The notes beneath the pieces are model-generated. The model was not told the origin of the DNA. It saw only the letters and a program-made list of their open reading frames with translations, and ran no database searches. The translations under genes and the position numbers were made by a program. A stretch of DNA of 64,000 nucleotides from Oscillospiraceae bacterium (GTDB lineage: Bacteria; Bacillota; Clostridia; Oscillospirales; Ruminococcaceae), in NCBI GenBank assembly GCA_009777725.1, contig WRLG01000016.1, positions 1 to 64,000 of the forward strand, written 5' to 3'. This document shows, piece after piece, positions 39,086-48,723 of this stretch (positions are counted from its first letter, which is position 1; each line of letters starts with the position of its first letter).

Positions 39086-39670
39086 TTACAACTTCCTTTC
39101 ATCTATAAAGACTTTGAACTCATCCGCGCTCATCATAGTGTTAATCATTTCGAGCATCCCGGAGGTCGTCAGCAATTGCGGCAGGTTAAGCGCGGCTAGA
39201 ATTTCCCGCCGCTTTTGCGCGGAATCTTTGCCGCCGCTTAAACCCAATTCATAAAGAACCGTGCGGGTAACGGGGTTGTTATTCGCGGGCTTTTCGCTTA
39301 CCGCAATCCCCGCCTTTTCAAACGCCGCGGTAAGAATTTTTACGTCAACCCCCTCAACGCCCAGCTTCCCCTCTTTAGAGGGCGAATCCTTTCGCTTCTC
39401 TTTCCCGAAAATATCGGGGATATAGACATTGACAATATCGCCCTTAACCGCGCCCTTTAAAAAATTACGGATTTTAAACCCCGCCGTATCCGAATCCGTA
39501 AGGATAACAATCCCTGTTTTAGCGGCATAATGACGGATTAACGCAAGCTTCTCTTGATTCTTAAAAACACCGAAGCCGTCAGTCGTAATAATAACCGCGT
39601 CAATAACGCTTGCAAGCTTGATTTTATCATATTTCCCCTCAACAATTACAGCCCGTTCAATATAAAGCAC
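39086..39670 (-). CDS. rnmV: Toprim-domain protein, RNase M5-like (DUF4093)
   Basis: A 194-aa protein with a Toprim domain: 'LYIERAVIVEGKYDKIKL' (conserved Glu) and 'IVILTDSDTAGFKIRNFL' (DxD). RNase M5 matures 5S rRNA in low-GC Gram-positives. The C-terminal 'DUF4093' part (GLSGGKDSAQKRREILAALN) is the form often annotated as an M5-related protein. GTG at 39670 behind GGGGGGGA is chosen; a TTG at 39691 is an alternative. Whether it is the true RnmV is uncertain. Confidence 0.72.
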   Translation of the reverse strand: MLYIERAVIVEGKYDKIKLASVIDAVIITTDGFGVFKNQEKLALIRHYAAKTGIVILTDSDTAGFKIRNFLKGAVKGDIVNVYIPDIFGKEKRKDSPSKEGKLGVEGVDVKILTAAFEKAGIAVSEKPANNNPVTRTVLYELGLSGGKDSAQKRREILAALNLPQLLTTSGMLEMINTMMSADEFKVFIDERKL

Positions 39671-39818
39671 AAAATCCCCCCCTTTTTTCAATTAACAATT
39701 AACAATTTTAGCCAATATTATTGTTAACAAAAATTTAATATTTGGCGGTATTAATTAAAATTTAATAGTTATTAATTAAAAATATTATGTTTGTTAATCA
39801 AATATTCACTATTAAATG

Positions 39819-40862
39819 TTAACTGTTAACCAGTTTAACTACCGTTTCTTCCAGAATCACTTGCTTATCTGTGCGGAGTGATTTTATGGCTATGTCGGCT
39901 TCCGTCAGGATTTTCATACACTCTCGCAGGTGCGAAGCGGAAAAGGAGCGGACATCGCGGAATGCGTTGTTTACCCGAAACGATAAATTCTTAGGGTAGT
40001 TAAAGTCATTCACCACATCGTTCGCATTTTTGCCGCTTGCCATAGCGGTTCGCGCTCTGTATAAATCCACCATATTGGCGGTCAGCGCGTACATCACCGA
40101 AATGGGTTCAACGCGCTGTTCCGTCAGTTCGCCTAAAAGCCGAATCGCCGTTCGTCCGTCACGCCGCGCCGCCGCTTTTGCCAAATCAAAGGTAGTTGAT
40201 TCAAGGCGGCGGGGGGTTAACATATTAATCATGTCTATAGTAATCTCGCCGCCGTTTGCATATGCAAGCAGTTTGGCAATCTCGTTGCCGACCGACATGG
40301 TATCGCACCCGCAAAGATTCGCCAAATGCTCCGCCGCCTGCTTGGATATAACAGAGCCGCTGCGGTTTACCTTTTTGACAATATCGCCCCCAAGCGCGCT
40401 TGCGGTTTTATATTTAAATTCGCAGACTGCGCCCGCTTTTGAAACGGCATCGAGGAGCTTTTTATTTTTCGCTGTCGGGTATTTTTTGCCGTCGTTTAAG
40501 TCAATTGAAGCCGCGCTGAAAATCAGAACCGTGCTATCCGGCAGGTCGGATACTATGGAAACAAGCCTTTTTAAATCATCGGCGTTCAGCGATTCGGCAT
40601 TTAAATCGCGCACCGAAACGCAGACATAATCCGCAAATAAGGGCAGAGCTTCGCAAGCATCCGCCAGCGCGCCGAGTTCCAAATCCTTGCCCTCGAATTT
40701 ATGGAGGTTGCAAACCTCATCGCCTTTTTTAAGGGTTTTTGAAAGCAAAAATTTTAAATAATGCTCCGTCATGGCGGTGTCTTTACCGTAAAAATAATAA
40801 GCTTTTTCAATTTTGCCGTTTTTTATTGATGCCCTAAGGTCGGTATCTGTTAGGAGCGGCAT
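39819..40862 (-). CDS. holA: DNA polymerase III subunit delta
   Basis: The clamp-loader delta subunit opens the beta clamp. The 347-aa protein has 'KAYYFYGKDTAMTEHYLKFL' (domain I), the central 'LANLCGCDTMSVGNEIAKLL' region and the C-terminal collar with 'LTEADIAIKSLRTDKQVILE'. Length agrees. The 39692-39818 gap before the next gene is AT-rich with no clear signal. Confidence 0.93.
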   Translation of the reverse strand: MPLLTDTDLRASIKNGKIEKAYYFYGKDTAMTEHYLKFLLSKTLKKGDEVCNLHKFEGKDLELGALADACEALPLFADYVCVSVRDLNAESLNADDLKRLVSIVSDLPDSTVLIFSAASIDLNDGKKYPTAKNKKLLDAVSKAGAVCEFKYKTASALGGDIVKKVNRSGSVISKQAAEHLANLCGCDTMSVGNEIAKLLAYANGGEITIDMINMLTPRRLESTTFDLAKAAARRDGRTAIRLLGELTEQRVEPISVMYALTANMVDLYRARTAMASGKNANDVVNDFNYPKNLSFRVNNAFRDVRSFSASHLRECMKILTEADIAIKSLRTDKQVILEETVVKLVNS

Positions 40863-40885
40863 TTTTATTCCTCCGTTTCGGTTAA

Positions 40886-42010
40886 CTAATAATTTTCAAT
40901 ATATGCCGAAATGTCGCCGATTTCATCAAGTTCTGTAAATCTGTCATAAGAAAACAAATTGCTTGTTTGTTTCTCTATGCCGTCCATTTCGTCACGTATA
41001 CGATTATACTCTTCTTCATCGGTTTCCTCCTCACCAATATAATAATGCTCTGTATGTTCGTTATTATCATCAGCGTATTCATTCCATATATGAATATCAA
41101 TATGAGATGTTTCTTTATAGCCCTCATCTGTCCAATCAAGAAAGGAATAGCAAATACCGAAATCAGTTGACGAGCCTTGCATTCGCGGCATGATAAACAA
41201 GTTATCTGTATCCTCAAAATATCCTTGCCATGTCGATACCATGTTCGGCGGAAAACAAAAGCTTAATATTTGGAGCTTGTTATCTTTAAATGTTAACAGT
41301 CTGCCTTGTCCGCCCATATAATTAACTTGAAGTAAAAGTTCGGGAATACCATCGCCGTTTAAATCTTCCACGAGAATTCTTTTAGAGTTATAACCATCAT
41401 CATAGTAGTCCATGAATCCGTTTGCATATTCGGTGTAAGCCTTTTTCCAATCTCCCGCCGGATAATCAATTGTATATGAGCTGAATAAAAAACCAAAATC
41501 ATCATACTCCATATCGGTAACAGGATTACCATCAAGAAATAACACATTGCCGTATGAAAAGTCTTTAAACATACTAATATCAGTAATTTGATTGTTGCTT
41601 AGGTTTAAATGTCCGGGATAGAAAACCCAATCGTTAAAGCCGTCTTTGCTGACTAAAGATGAATCTGTTATGAAATTATCCGATAAATTCAGCCAAGTCA
41701 ATCTTTTCATCTCTCCGAGTTCTTTTATGTCATCGTCTGTAAGCCCTTTGCCGCTTAAATCTAAACGCCGCAGGTCGGTTGAATATTTTTCGCCCTTTAT
41801 TGTAATATACTCAACAGACTTTTCCGTTTCAGCCGTAACTGTTACGGTTACAGGTTCAGTTGTAGCTGATGTTGTTTGGGTGGTTGTTTCAGCCGTAGTG
41901 GTTGTAACAGCCGTTGTTTCCTCAAACTCGTTGCCGCTGTTATTGATGTTTTTATTGCAAGCGGACAACAAAACCGCCGCAATAATCATTAAAGCAAATA
42001 ATTTTTTCAT
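40886..42010 (-). CDS. Lipoprotein with leucine-rich repeats and NGDG motif (cluster member 1)
   Basis: A 374-aa lipoprotein: signal peptide MKKLFALMIIAAVLLSAC with lipobox LLSAC, then a Thr/Glu-rich linker (about 30-68). Two to three LRR units follow (LDLSGKGLTDDDIKELGEMK, WLNLSDNFI, HLNLSNNQI), then a domain with 'VEDLNGDGIPELLLQ', a calcium-binding-like loop shared with member 6. GGAGGG precedes ATG 42010. Cell-surface role unknown. It is separated from the other five lipoproteins by an antirepressor-like gene. Confidence 0.8.
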   Translation of the reverse strand: MKKLFALMIIAAVLLSACNKNINNSGNEFEETTAVTTTTAETTTQTTSATTEPVTVTVTAETEKSVEYITIKGEKYSTDLRRLDLSGKGLTDDDIKELGEMKRLTWLNLSDNFITDSSLVSKDGFNDWVFYPGHLNLSNNQITDISMFKDFSYGNVLFLDGNPVTDMEYDDFGFLFSSYTIDYPAGDWKKAYTEYANGFMDYYDDGYNSKRILVEDLNGDGIPELLLQVNYMGGQGRLLTFKDNKLQILSFCFPPNMVSTWQGYFEDTDNLFIMPRMQGSSTDFGICYSFLDWTDEGYKETSHIDIHIWNEYADDNNEHTEHYYIGEEETDEEEYNRIRDEMDGIEKQTSNLFSYDRFTELDEIGDISAYIENY

Positions 42011-42033
42011 ATAAAACCCTCCGTTACATAACA

Positions 42034-42873
42034 TCATTTTAATTTAATCTGCCCTAAATCTTTAGCGTTAAGACGGGAAACAGCAGATTTGCCCGTTTCC
42101 TTTTCCAATTGTTCACGGGCAACTTTTGCGGTGTTCGCTCCTCGCTTCGCAACATCGGCACTTTGATTGAAACCAACGGGATTTTCCGCATAAGAAATAT
42201 CGGTAGCGGCTACCTCGGCAAGCATATTCAAAATCAACTCGGTATTTGTCATATTATCCCGCAGGTTTTCTTTTTTCAAATCTTTGTATTTTTTGTACTC
42301 CTTTGTCGTCATGCCGCTCCATGTCTTGCTCATTAAATCGGTAAGCTCCGCATATTCTAAGCCCTTATTAACACCGCTTTTGTCCCACTCGTCCGTTAAC
42401 GCCTTTCGGACTTCTATTGATTTAATACGCTGATTTATCCAATTTTCGCTGTAACCCAAGCGGCGGTAGTTATGTATAGCCCGCTCAATAGACATTTCGG
42501 GGTCAATCGTTTCGTCAATGCGTTCACTCCCCGTTTTCGCAAGCCACATCTTGAAAGGCTCTGCCTTTTTGCTGGGGATTGACTGAATAAGCCGCAAAAT
42601 CTGCTCCGTATCGGCAACATCGGTTAGGTATTTTTTACCATCAGCGGCTTCCATTTTCAGTTGGTGACAATTTGTCACCAACTCAGAACCCTCCGCGTTT
42701 AATCTTTGTTTAAGCTTGTTCCAATATTTTCGCGCAGTCAAGTGGTCAACGCTGTCCGTCAATACAGAAACAACGTCAACAATCGAAAACCACCATTTTT
42801 CCGCTTCCCCGTCCCACTCGGTACGCACCTGCTTTTCTTCAAAAAGCTTGATTTTCTCATTAATCTTGCTCAT
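42034..42873 (-). CDS. BRO-N/DinD-like phage antirepressor-type protein
   Basis: A 279-aa protein with an N-terminal Bro-N domain: 'VRTEWDGEAEKWWFSIVDVV' and 'LTARKYWNKLKQRL', followed by 'LIQSIPSKKAEPFKMWLAKT'. The rest resembles the DinD/antirepressor C-terminal region ('RLGYSENWINQRIKSIEVRK', 'DLMSKTWSGMTTKEYK'). Such proteins occur in prophages and as chromosomal DNA-damage-inducible genes. No other phage gene is near. Start at 42873 behind AAGGATG. Confidence 0.8.
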   Translation of the reverse strand: MSKINEKIKLFEEKQVRTEWDGEAEKWWFSIVDVVSVLTDSVDHLTARKYWNKLKQRLNAEGSELVTNCHQLKMEAADGKKYLTDVADTEQILRLIQSIPSKKAEPFKMWLAKTGSERIDETIDPEMSIERAIHNYRRLGYSENWINQRIKSIEVRKALTDEWDKSGVNKGLEYAELTDLMSKTWSGMTTKEYKKYKDLKKENLRDNMTNTELILNMLAEVAATDISYAENPVGFNQSADVAKRGANTAKVAREQLEKETGKSAVSRLNAKDLGQIKLK

Positions 42874-42908
42874 AGTAAACACATCCTTTTTTATTTATAA
42901 GCCCCTCT

Positions 42909-43940
42909 TTAAACAGTAGTAATCCCGAAAGAAAAATGGTCTGATTCAATTCCTCTTTCGCCGTCTAACCAAACTTCGATTTTTTCAATGTTTGGTAAAC
43001 TGCGAAGTGTCTGCATTAAATCAGCAGAAAGCGTACTTCCGGCGGTAGAACCCATGCCGAAATGATATTTTTCGTATACATTTAAGTCAACATTAAGTTT
43101 GCTCCCCTCATACCAAATATCGTCAACTCTTATTCCCGAATATAAAAGCATCTTTTCAGCGAAATCCTCGGCGAAACTTTCGACTGAAACTGTATCTGAT
43201 GTATACGGCATTTTGGAATAATTAATCTCCCCATTTTCATAATAAGTGTCTATGATGCCGATATTATAAAACTTTACGGTTATATTCTCTTTGCCGTCTG
43301 CTATAGCCTTAACACCGTCATTACCCCGCTTGCGTTTTTCAATATCCGTTTTGACGACATTCAAAGAGCCGTCATTCTCGCCGACCCGATATGAATAGGA
43401 GTTCCCGTTGTCATCAGTAAGGACAAGAACGTGGGAACTAACTATTTTAAAATTAAGCACAAAACCGTCTTCATTAAATGTTGAAGGAATCCATATATCA
43501 AAAATCTTTTTACCGAGCCAGTATGAGGAATCGTCCGACCAATTGTTCTTCCAATCATGATAAAGTTCATATAATCGTACGTCCATCATGCTACCGTCAT
43601 AAGAAACTGCAATTGTTCTTGCTCTTGGATGCCGATTTTCCTCTCCGATGAAAGTATAAACATTACGATTTTCAGAAGCTGTAAGCCCTAAATTACCCTC
43701 ATATTCAATATAAAGCGGAATATCATTTATTATGTCAACAGGCTTATTTTTCTTTACAATTTCCCGAACTTCAGCAACAGTAATCTCCGTTGCCGTTGTT
43801 TCGGCAATCGTTGCAACCGCCGCAGTCGTACTAACCGCCGCCGCAGTCGTCGCCCCCTCCGAAACATTACTCTCGCCGTTATCATTGCACCCGCCAAACA
43901 AAACCCCCGCCAAAACCACCAAAATAACCAACTTCCCCAA
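42909..43940 (-). CDS. Lipoprotein with GerMN-like C-terminal domain (cluster member 2)
   Basis: A 343-aa lipoprotein. A TTG start at 43940 (GGAGGGGTTTGG-TTG) gives LGKLVILVVLAGVLFGGC with a lipobox, then an Ala/Thr/Glu-rich linker. The C-terminal 110 residues ('LNVDLNVYEKYHFGMGSTAG', 'LMQTLRSLPNIEKIEVWLDG') resemble GerMN domains found in sporulation/germination lipoproteins. The ATG five codons upstream falls within the ribosome binding site and is less likely. Confidence 0.7.
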   Translation of the reverse strand: MGKLVILVVLAGVLFGGCNDNGESNVSEGATTAAAVSTTAAVATIAETTATEITVAEVREIVKKNKPVDIINDIPLYIEYEGNLGLTASENRNVYTFIGEENRHPRARTIAVSYDGSMMDVRLYELYHDWKNNWSDDSSYWLGKKIFDIWIPSTFNEDGFVLNFKIVSSHVLVLTDDNGNSYSYRVGENDGSLNVVKTDIEKRKRGNDGVKAIADGKENITVKFYNIGIIDTYYENGEINYSKMPYTSDTVSVESFAEDFAEKMLLYSGIRVDDIWYEGSKLNVDLNVYEKYHFGMGSTAGSTLSADLMQTLRSLPNIEKIEVWLDGERGIESDHFSFGITTV

Positions 43941-43955
43941 ACCAAACCCCTCCAT

Positions 43956-45278
43956 TCAACTCAATTCATATGATTTCACAATCATATCCCCATTAACATC
44001 AATGCTGTAATTAATAATCAGACTGCTCTCTTTATCCTCTTTGCCGTAAAGCACAATCTGCCCCGGGGCAAATTCAGGGTTGACATAGTCAAAATCATAA
44101 ATGCCCGGCATTTCTTCAAGCCCTAAATCACGCATCGGATACATAAAATCATCATTATCAACATCATAAACAGCAAAAAGAGCATCCTCCCCGTAATTAG
44201 AAACATGACCGTAAAGTAAATTGTCACTTAGCCATAAATATGTTCCGCCCCCGCCGCCGTAAATCTTGTTTACAGGTTTGCTGAAATCATTTGTGCGTAT
44301 TAAAATTCCGTGCGACATATAGTAGTTCCAAAAAGTCATAACCGTGTATTTCCCGCCGGGCGATGTAATCCCCCGCTCTTTAAATTCGGCAACTTCATGA
44401 TTGTATTCGTAAAGCTGTGACCACAAACCGTAAACATAATAGTCACTGTTTTCATATCTAACTTCATATTTTGTATCACCCTCAAAAGAATATATATCGC
44501 CCTCAAAATTGTTATAAACAGTTATAAATTTGTCTAAAAAGTTAAGCCCTTTGCCGATTGTGGAAGCCGTAATTACTCCCCCATGAACCACAGTTCCGTA
44601 ATTGAAAAATTCTTCGGGCATAGAGGGAAAATACGGCTCGGTGCTTAACCATTCAAAAAGCTCTTTCATATTGCCGTAATAAGCGTTTAAATTCAGACAA
44701 ATCGCCGCCAGTGCAATTTCGTCGTCTTTATTCAGTTCAAATCCGATATAATATTCATTTGTCTTATAATAGTACCCCAGCGTTTCATTCCAAGGGTAAT
44801 CTTCCTTAATATTCGGCTCTCCTAATTCGGAAACAAGCTTTTGGGCTGTATCGCCTATTTTTACGTTTTCAATAATACTGCCCAAAAACCTTTCCGATAT
44901 AATAACCATTGATGTAGAATCATTAAATTCTTTATATATCAAGCCATTGGAATAATCGCCGTCAACATATTCCCGCTCCGAATAAAGCAAAGCTTTTATA
45001 TCAGAATCAAGTGTTTTGCCGCTGAAATCAAGCGGAACTATAACATCAAGCCCCGCTTCCTCACGGGTTATCTTTTTTATAGAAATGTTCTTGCTCTCTT
45101 CCTCCGGAATTTGCATTTCAGTCATTTCACGATAAGTAGTCGTTTCAGCAATGGTAGTCGTAACCGCAGTTGTCCCCGCAGTCGTTCCTGCCGTTTCCGA
45201 AATATCACCCTCGCCATTCTCACTACACCCGCCAAACAAAATCCCCGCCAAAACCACCAAAATAACCAACTTCTTCAT
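43956..45278 (-). CDS. Lipoprotein of unknown function (cluster member 3)
   Basis: A 440-aa lipoprotein: MKKLVILVVLAGILFGGC, then a Thr-rich linker TTAVTTTIAETTTYRE. The body is unrecognised; it has the periplasmic/extracytoplasmic look of acidic, Tyr-rich beta proteins, with 'GGGGTYLWLSDNLLYGHVSN' suggestive of a beta-propeller-like segment. The signal peptide is nearly identical to member 2. ATG 45278 is set by AGGGAGGGG. Confidence 0.7.
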   Translation of the reverse strand: MKKLVILVVLAGILFGGCSENGEGDISETAGTTAGTTAVTTTIAETTTYREMTEMQIPEEESKNISIKKITREEAGLDVIVPLDFSGKTLDSDIKALLYSEREYVDGDYSNGLIYKEFNDSTSMVIISERFLGSIIENVKIGDTAQKLVSELGEPNIKEDYPWNETLGYYYKTNEYYIGFELNKDDEIALAAICLNLNAYYGNMKELFEWLSTEPYFPSMPEEFFNYGTVVHGGVITASTIGKGLNFLDKFITVYNNFEGDIYSFEGDTKYEVRYENSDYYVYGLWSQLYEYNHEVAEFKERGITSPGGKYTVMTFWNYYMSHGILIRTNDFSKPVNKIYGGGGGTYLWLSDNLLYGHVSNYGEDALFAVYDVDNDDFMYPMRDLGLEEMPGIYDFDYVNPEFAPGQIVLYGKEDKESSLIINYSIDVNGDMIVKSYELS

Positions 45279-45306
45279 TACCATTCCCCTCCCTAAAAAC
45301 AAAAAC

Positions 45307-46350
45307 CTATCGCAAAATCTCCGTTTCATTTACATCAAGAACCCCCCACTTGCCTTGATATTTAGCAAACGCAATATTGCCCTCTAAATCGGCTTGGATA
45401 ATTCCGTCAAAAACAAACGGAGCGACAGTGTTCCCCTCTTTGTCAACAATGCCGTGTTTGCCGTTTAGTATAACGGCGAGGGCAGTCCCGCCTCGAGTGT
45501 ATGAGTTGTATTCATTGTTGCCGTTGCGGTCATTGTCGTATTCGTATATAAAATCCGTTATAAACTCCGCCCCGTAAACCAAAGCGAATTTATCATCAAT
45601 ATAAGCATCATCAAGAATATAATAAACTTCAATCAAATCATATTCTCCGTTTTCTATATCCCGACCCTTTCCGACAACAACCTCTTCTTGGTAAACATTA
45701 TCCGAATTTATCCTACGAAAAGCCCTTAACCGCTCAAATTCACCATAAGGCTGAAAGGGTTCATCAAGAACAATAGGCTCGAATAATGTCGAAAATTCCT
45801 CGGGCGTGAAAACCTGAAAATCTGCGGGAGTGTATTCCAAATAAGTGCCAAAAAGGCAGAACAAATTCTTGCCCTCATCATACAGCCATTCATCCGGCGG
45901 CGGCAACCCTCCCGTCGCCCAATCCCACAAATCTCTTGTAACCTCGCCGCTATATATATTCAAAGTTAATTTATTCTCACGCATTTCGTCAGTCCAAATT
46001 TCATCGGGATTATCAAAGTTCCCGAAATCAATAGCCCCCGCCCACCAAGCAAAATAAGTATAATCATAAGTCGGCTCAATCCTCCAAGCAAGCCCCGCTT
46101 CAACATCAATCTTTGCAGGCGTTTCGGGAATAAACCCCTGCAAAACAACTACCTCCGCTTCTGTTATTTCAGTCGCCGCCTCGGTAACACCTGCCGACAA
46201 CTCCGCCGCCGTGGTAGTAGCAGTTGTTGTCGCCGTTGTTGTTGTTACAACCGCCGCCGATCCTTCAACCTCATTCCCGCCATTATCACCATTTTTATCA
46301 CAAGCCCCCAACAAAACCGCCAAAACCACAAAAACAACCAACTTCTTCAA
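45307..46350 (-). CDS. Lipoprotein with C-terminal WG repeat (cluster member 4)
   Basis: A 347-aa lipoprotein starting at TTG 46350 (GGGGGAATTGAG-TTG): LKKLVVFVVLAVLLGACDKN, lipobox LLGAC, Thr-rich linker, an unknown middle part, and a C-terminal 'GKHGIVDKEGNTVAPFVFDG' unit followed by 'YQGKWGVLDVNE', which are WG (KWG) repeats. The upstream ATG lacks a ribosome binding site. Function unknown. Confidence 0.7.
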   Translation of the reverse strand: MKKLVVFVVLAVLLGACDKNGDNGGNEVEGSAAVVTTTTATTTATTTAAELSAGVTEAATEITEAEVVVLQGFIPETPAKIDVEAGLAWRIEPTYDYTYFAWWAGAIDFGNFDNPDEIWTDEMRENKLTLNIYSGEVTRDLWDWATGGLPPPDEWLYDEGKNLFCLFGTYLEYTPADFQVFTPEEFSTLFEPIVLDEPFQPYGEFERLRAFRRINSDNVYQEEVVVGKGRDIENGEYDLIEVYYILDDAYIDDKFALVYGAEFITDFIYEYDNDRNGNNEYNSYTRGGTALAVILNGKHGIVDKEGNTVAPFVFDGIIQADLEGNIAFAKYQGKWGVLDVNETEILR

Positions 46351-46384
46351 CTCAATTCCCCCATTCAAAAAATCAAATTACACT

Positions 46385-47944
46385 CTACCAACTATCAGTT
46401 ATTTCAACCACACAATTAGGCAGAGCCGCTATTAGTTCACTTAAATCGTCTGCACTTAGCCATTCCCCGCCGAATTCGTAGACTAAACCTAAGCGTTTCA
46501 AATTAGAGAGTTCTTTTAAGGCGGTAATATCGGCAATGGCTTCTTCGGCAATGATTTTAGCAGAGTTATAATCATCAAGGCTAACTATAGATAGCTCTCT
46601 TAAATCCACCATTTCCGTCAGCGAATTTATGTTTATAATGCTCCCGTAATGAGTAAATGCACTTAACTCCGTTATGTTTTTCAGCCCTTGCAATTGCTTT
46701 AAATCTGTATTGGAGTGCCGCTCCCAGAGGGATAGCGATTTAAGATTAGAGAGCTTTGATATGGGGGTTAAATCAGAAATGCTGTATCTCGTTTCAATTT
46801 CCAGCGTTTCCAAAGCAGAAAACGCCGATATAAATTCCGTATTGCAAAGATGATGCCCCTCAATTACTAATTCGGTTAAATTAGCAAGCTCGGTTAAAAC
46901 ATCATAATCCGCCCTCTCATCAAATGAGCAATCATCATGCTCAACCGTCAGTCGTAACGACGTTATGTTGTCAAAATTTTTCAAATCGCCTTTGGGCGGC
47001 AGAAACTTGTCATATATTGCCAAGCCGGTTAACCTCGGCATTTTCTCTAATTGCGTTATATCATAGGCATAGCCGCTCCAAAATCCGATTCCCTCCGGGA
47101 CATCATAGTAATGCGGTGCATAAACGGTAAACGACTCCAAATTAATAAGATTATCAAGCGGAGTTATATTTGTAAAGCCTCTGTCAGCGTTCAAATATAG
47201 CGATGTGAGTGCTGTAAGCTCTTCAAAAGCACTAATATCAATTTCCTGCTTGCTATAAACTCTCAGGCTAAATTCCGAGAGATTTTCAAGCGTTACTAAG
47301 GGGCTGAAATCTGTCATATCGAAAATAGAAATGCTAAGCTTCTCCAAGTTTACCAATTCCGTCAACGGGCTGAAATCGGATATTCCGCTTAAATTTAAAA
47401 GTTCCAATTTTTTCAAATTTGTCAATCCCGCCAACGAGGTTAAACCGAATTCATCAGCTCTATACGATGATATTGACAAAGATATTGACAAAAATTCAAG
47501 ATTTGAAAGCTCCGATAAAGGCTTTAAATCTATAACCCTATCTTTCGGGCGAGAAAATTCCAACTCCAAATAAGTAATTTCCTGCAATTTAGATAAACCG
47601 CTTATGTTTGTCATACCCTCAAGCTGAATTTTTAACTTTTCTAAATTCGGAAAAGAAGTGCAAACAAGATTAAGCTGTGATAAATCATTAACCGATAAGT
47701 CCAATTCCGTTGAATCTTTCGGAAATTCCCTCCTCCCGATTGTAACATAACGCCCCTGCTCTTCAGCGATTGTTTCAACCTCCGCAGATGTCAAATCCGT
47801 TTCAACAGAAGTAACATCAACCATTTCAGAACCGCCAACAACAACCGCCGCCATTTCCTCAACACCATTCCTGCCATTATCACCATTTTTACTGCAAGCC
47901 GACAACAAAACCGTCAAAACCACCAAAATAACCAACTTTTTCAA
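46385..47944 (-). CDS. Leucine-rich-repeat lipoprotein (cluster member 5)
   Basis: A 519-aa lipoprotein. TTG start at 47944 (GCGGGGTTGGT-TTG) gives LKKLVILVVLTVLLSACSKN with lipobox LLSAC. After a short linker there are about fifteen internalin-type LRR units of about 22 residues (for example LTNLKKLELLNLSGISDFSP, LVNLEKLSISIFDMTDFSPL) over about residues 60-510. Such surface LRR proteins bind other proteins. No cell-wall anchor; attachment is by lipid. Confidence 0.8.
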   Translation of the reverse strand: MKKLVILVVLTVLLSACSKNGDNGRNGVEEMAAVVVGGSEMVDVTSVETDLTSAEVETIAEEQGRYVTIGRREFPKDSTELDLSVNDLSQLNLVCTSFPNLEKLKIQLEGMTNISGLSKLQEITYLELEFSRPKDRVIDLKPLSELSNLEFLSISLSISSYRADEFGLTSLAGLTNLKKLELLNLSGISDFSPLTELVNLEKLSISIFDMTDFSPLVTLENLSEFSLRVYSKQEIDISAFEELTALTSLYLNADRGFTNITPLDNLINLESFTVYAPHYYDVPEGIGFWSGYAYDITQLEKMPRLTGLAIYDKFLPPKGDLKNFDNITSLRLTVEHDDCSFDERADYDVLTELANLTELVIEGHHLCNTEFISAFSALETLEIETRYSISDLTPISKLSNLKSLSLWERHSNTDLKQLQGLKNITELSAFTHYGSIININSLTEMVDLRELSIVSLDDYNSAKIIAEEAIADITALKELSNLKRLGLVYEFGGEWLSADDLSELIAALPNCVVEITDSW

Positions 47945-47985
47945 ACCAACCCCGCCTTTCCCAATATTCAAGCCACCCAAATAAT

Positions 47986-48693
47986 TTAATCGTCTTCAGT
48001 CCCAACAGAACTCCTCAAAATCCTCTCCGCTTCGCTCGGGTTTAAATTATACTCCCGAGAGATAAAGTTGTCGTAATTATAATTATAGTTTTCCCGTTCG
48101 TCATAGTAAACCTCGCTTGAAACTTCCTCGCCGTTTATCTCAAAATAACCATCGGGTCTCCAAGAATCAAAAACATCGTAAAAAGAAATTATTTCAATCA
48201 TTTCGCCGCAATCAAGTTTATATATGGTACTGATATACTGCCCTTGCCCGGTCATAATGTCATGAATATACCCCCGCTCAAAATCATAAGCGAACCAGCC
48301 ATAACTACCATAACCGCCCAATTCCTTTAATTCGCCATTTTTCATCGTAAATATCTTCGCCTTGGGCACACTAGCATCATCATGAGAAATCATTAATTCC
48401 GGAATCCCATCGCCGTCAAGATCGAAAACATTAAACATGGCAATGTCGCCCCACCAATCATTTTCTGACATTTTCTGATAATACAATTCCTGCCAATCAT
48501 ATTCAAACTGCGGTTTTTCTACAATTTCAGCCTCCGTTATTTCAACTAAAGTAATCTCGGCAGTAGTTTCAACCGCAATCTCTGTAACCGACGGCAACGC
48601 TACTGCCCCCTCCGTAACATCACCCTCGCCATTCTCACTACACCCGCAGAGCAGAACACCTGCCAAAACCACCAAAAACACCAACTTCTTCAA
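47986..48693 (-). CDS. Lipoprotein with calcium-loop-like motif (cluster member 6)
   Basis: A 235-aa lipoprotein starting at TTG 48693 (GGAGGAGTTTGG-TTG): LKKLVFLVVLAGVLLCGCSE with lipobox, a Thr/Glu-rich linker and a C-terminal domain with 'FNVFDLDGDGIPELMISHDD', an EF-hand/dockerin-like D-x-D-x-D-G loop also found in member 1. It is the promoter-proximal member if the cluster is transcribed from the comEC side. Confidence 0.72.
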   Translation of the reverse strand: MKKLVFLVVLAGVLLCGCSENGEGDVTEGAVALPSVTEIAVETTAEITLVEITEAEIVEKPQFEYDWQELYYQKMSENDWWGDIAMFNVFDLDGDGIPELMISHDDASVPKAKIFTMKNGELKELGGYGSYGWFAYDFERGYIHDIMTGQGQYISTIYKLDCGEMIEIISFYDVFDSWRPDGYFEINGEEVSSEVYYDERENYNYNYDNFISREYNLNPSEAERILRSSVGTEDD

Positions 48694-48723
48694 ACCAAAC
48701 TCCTCCATTACATAAATTTAAAC

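Noticed and set aside
42034-42873. Prophage signalled by the BRO-type antirepressor gene
   Set aside because: No other phage gene, integrase or attachment repeat nearby; isolated gene among lipoproteins.
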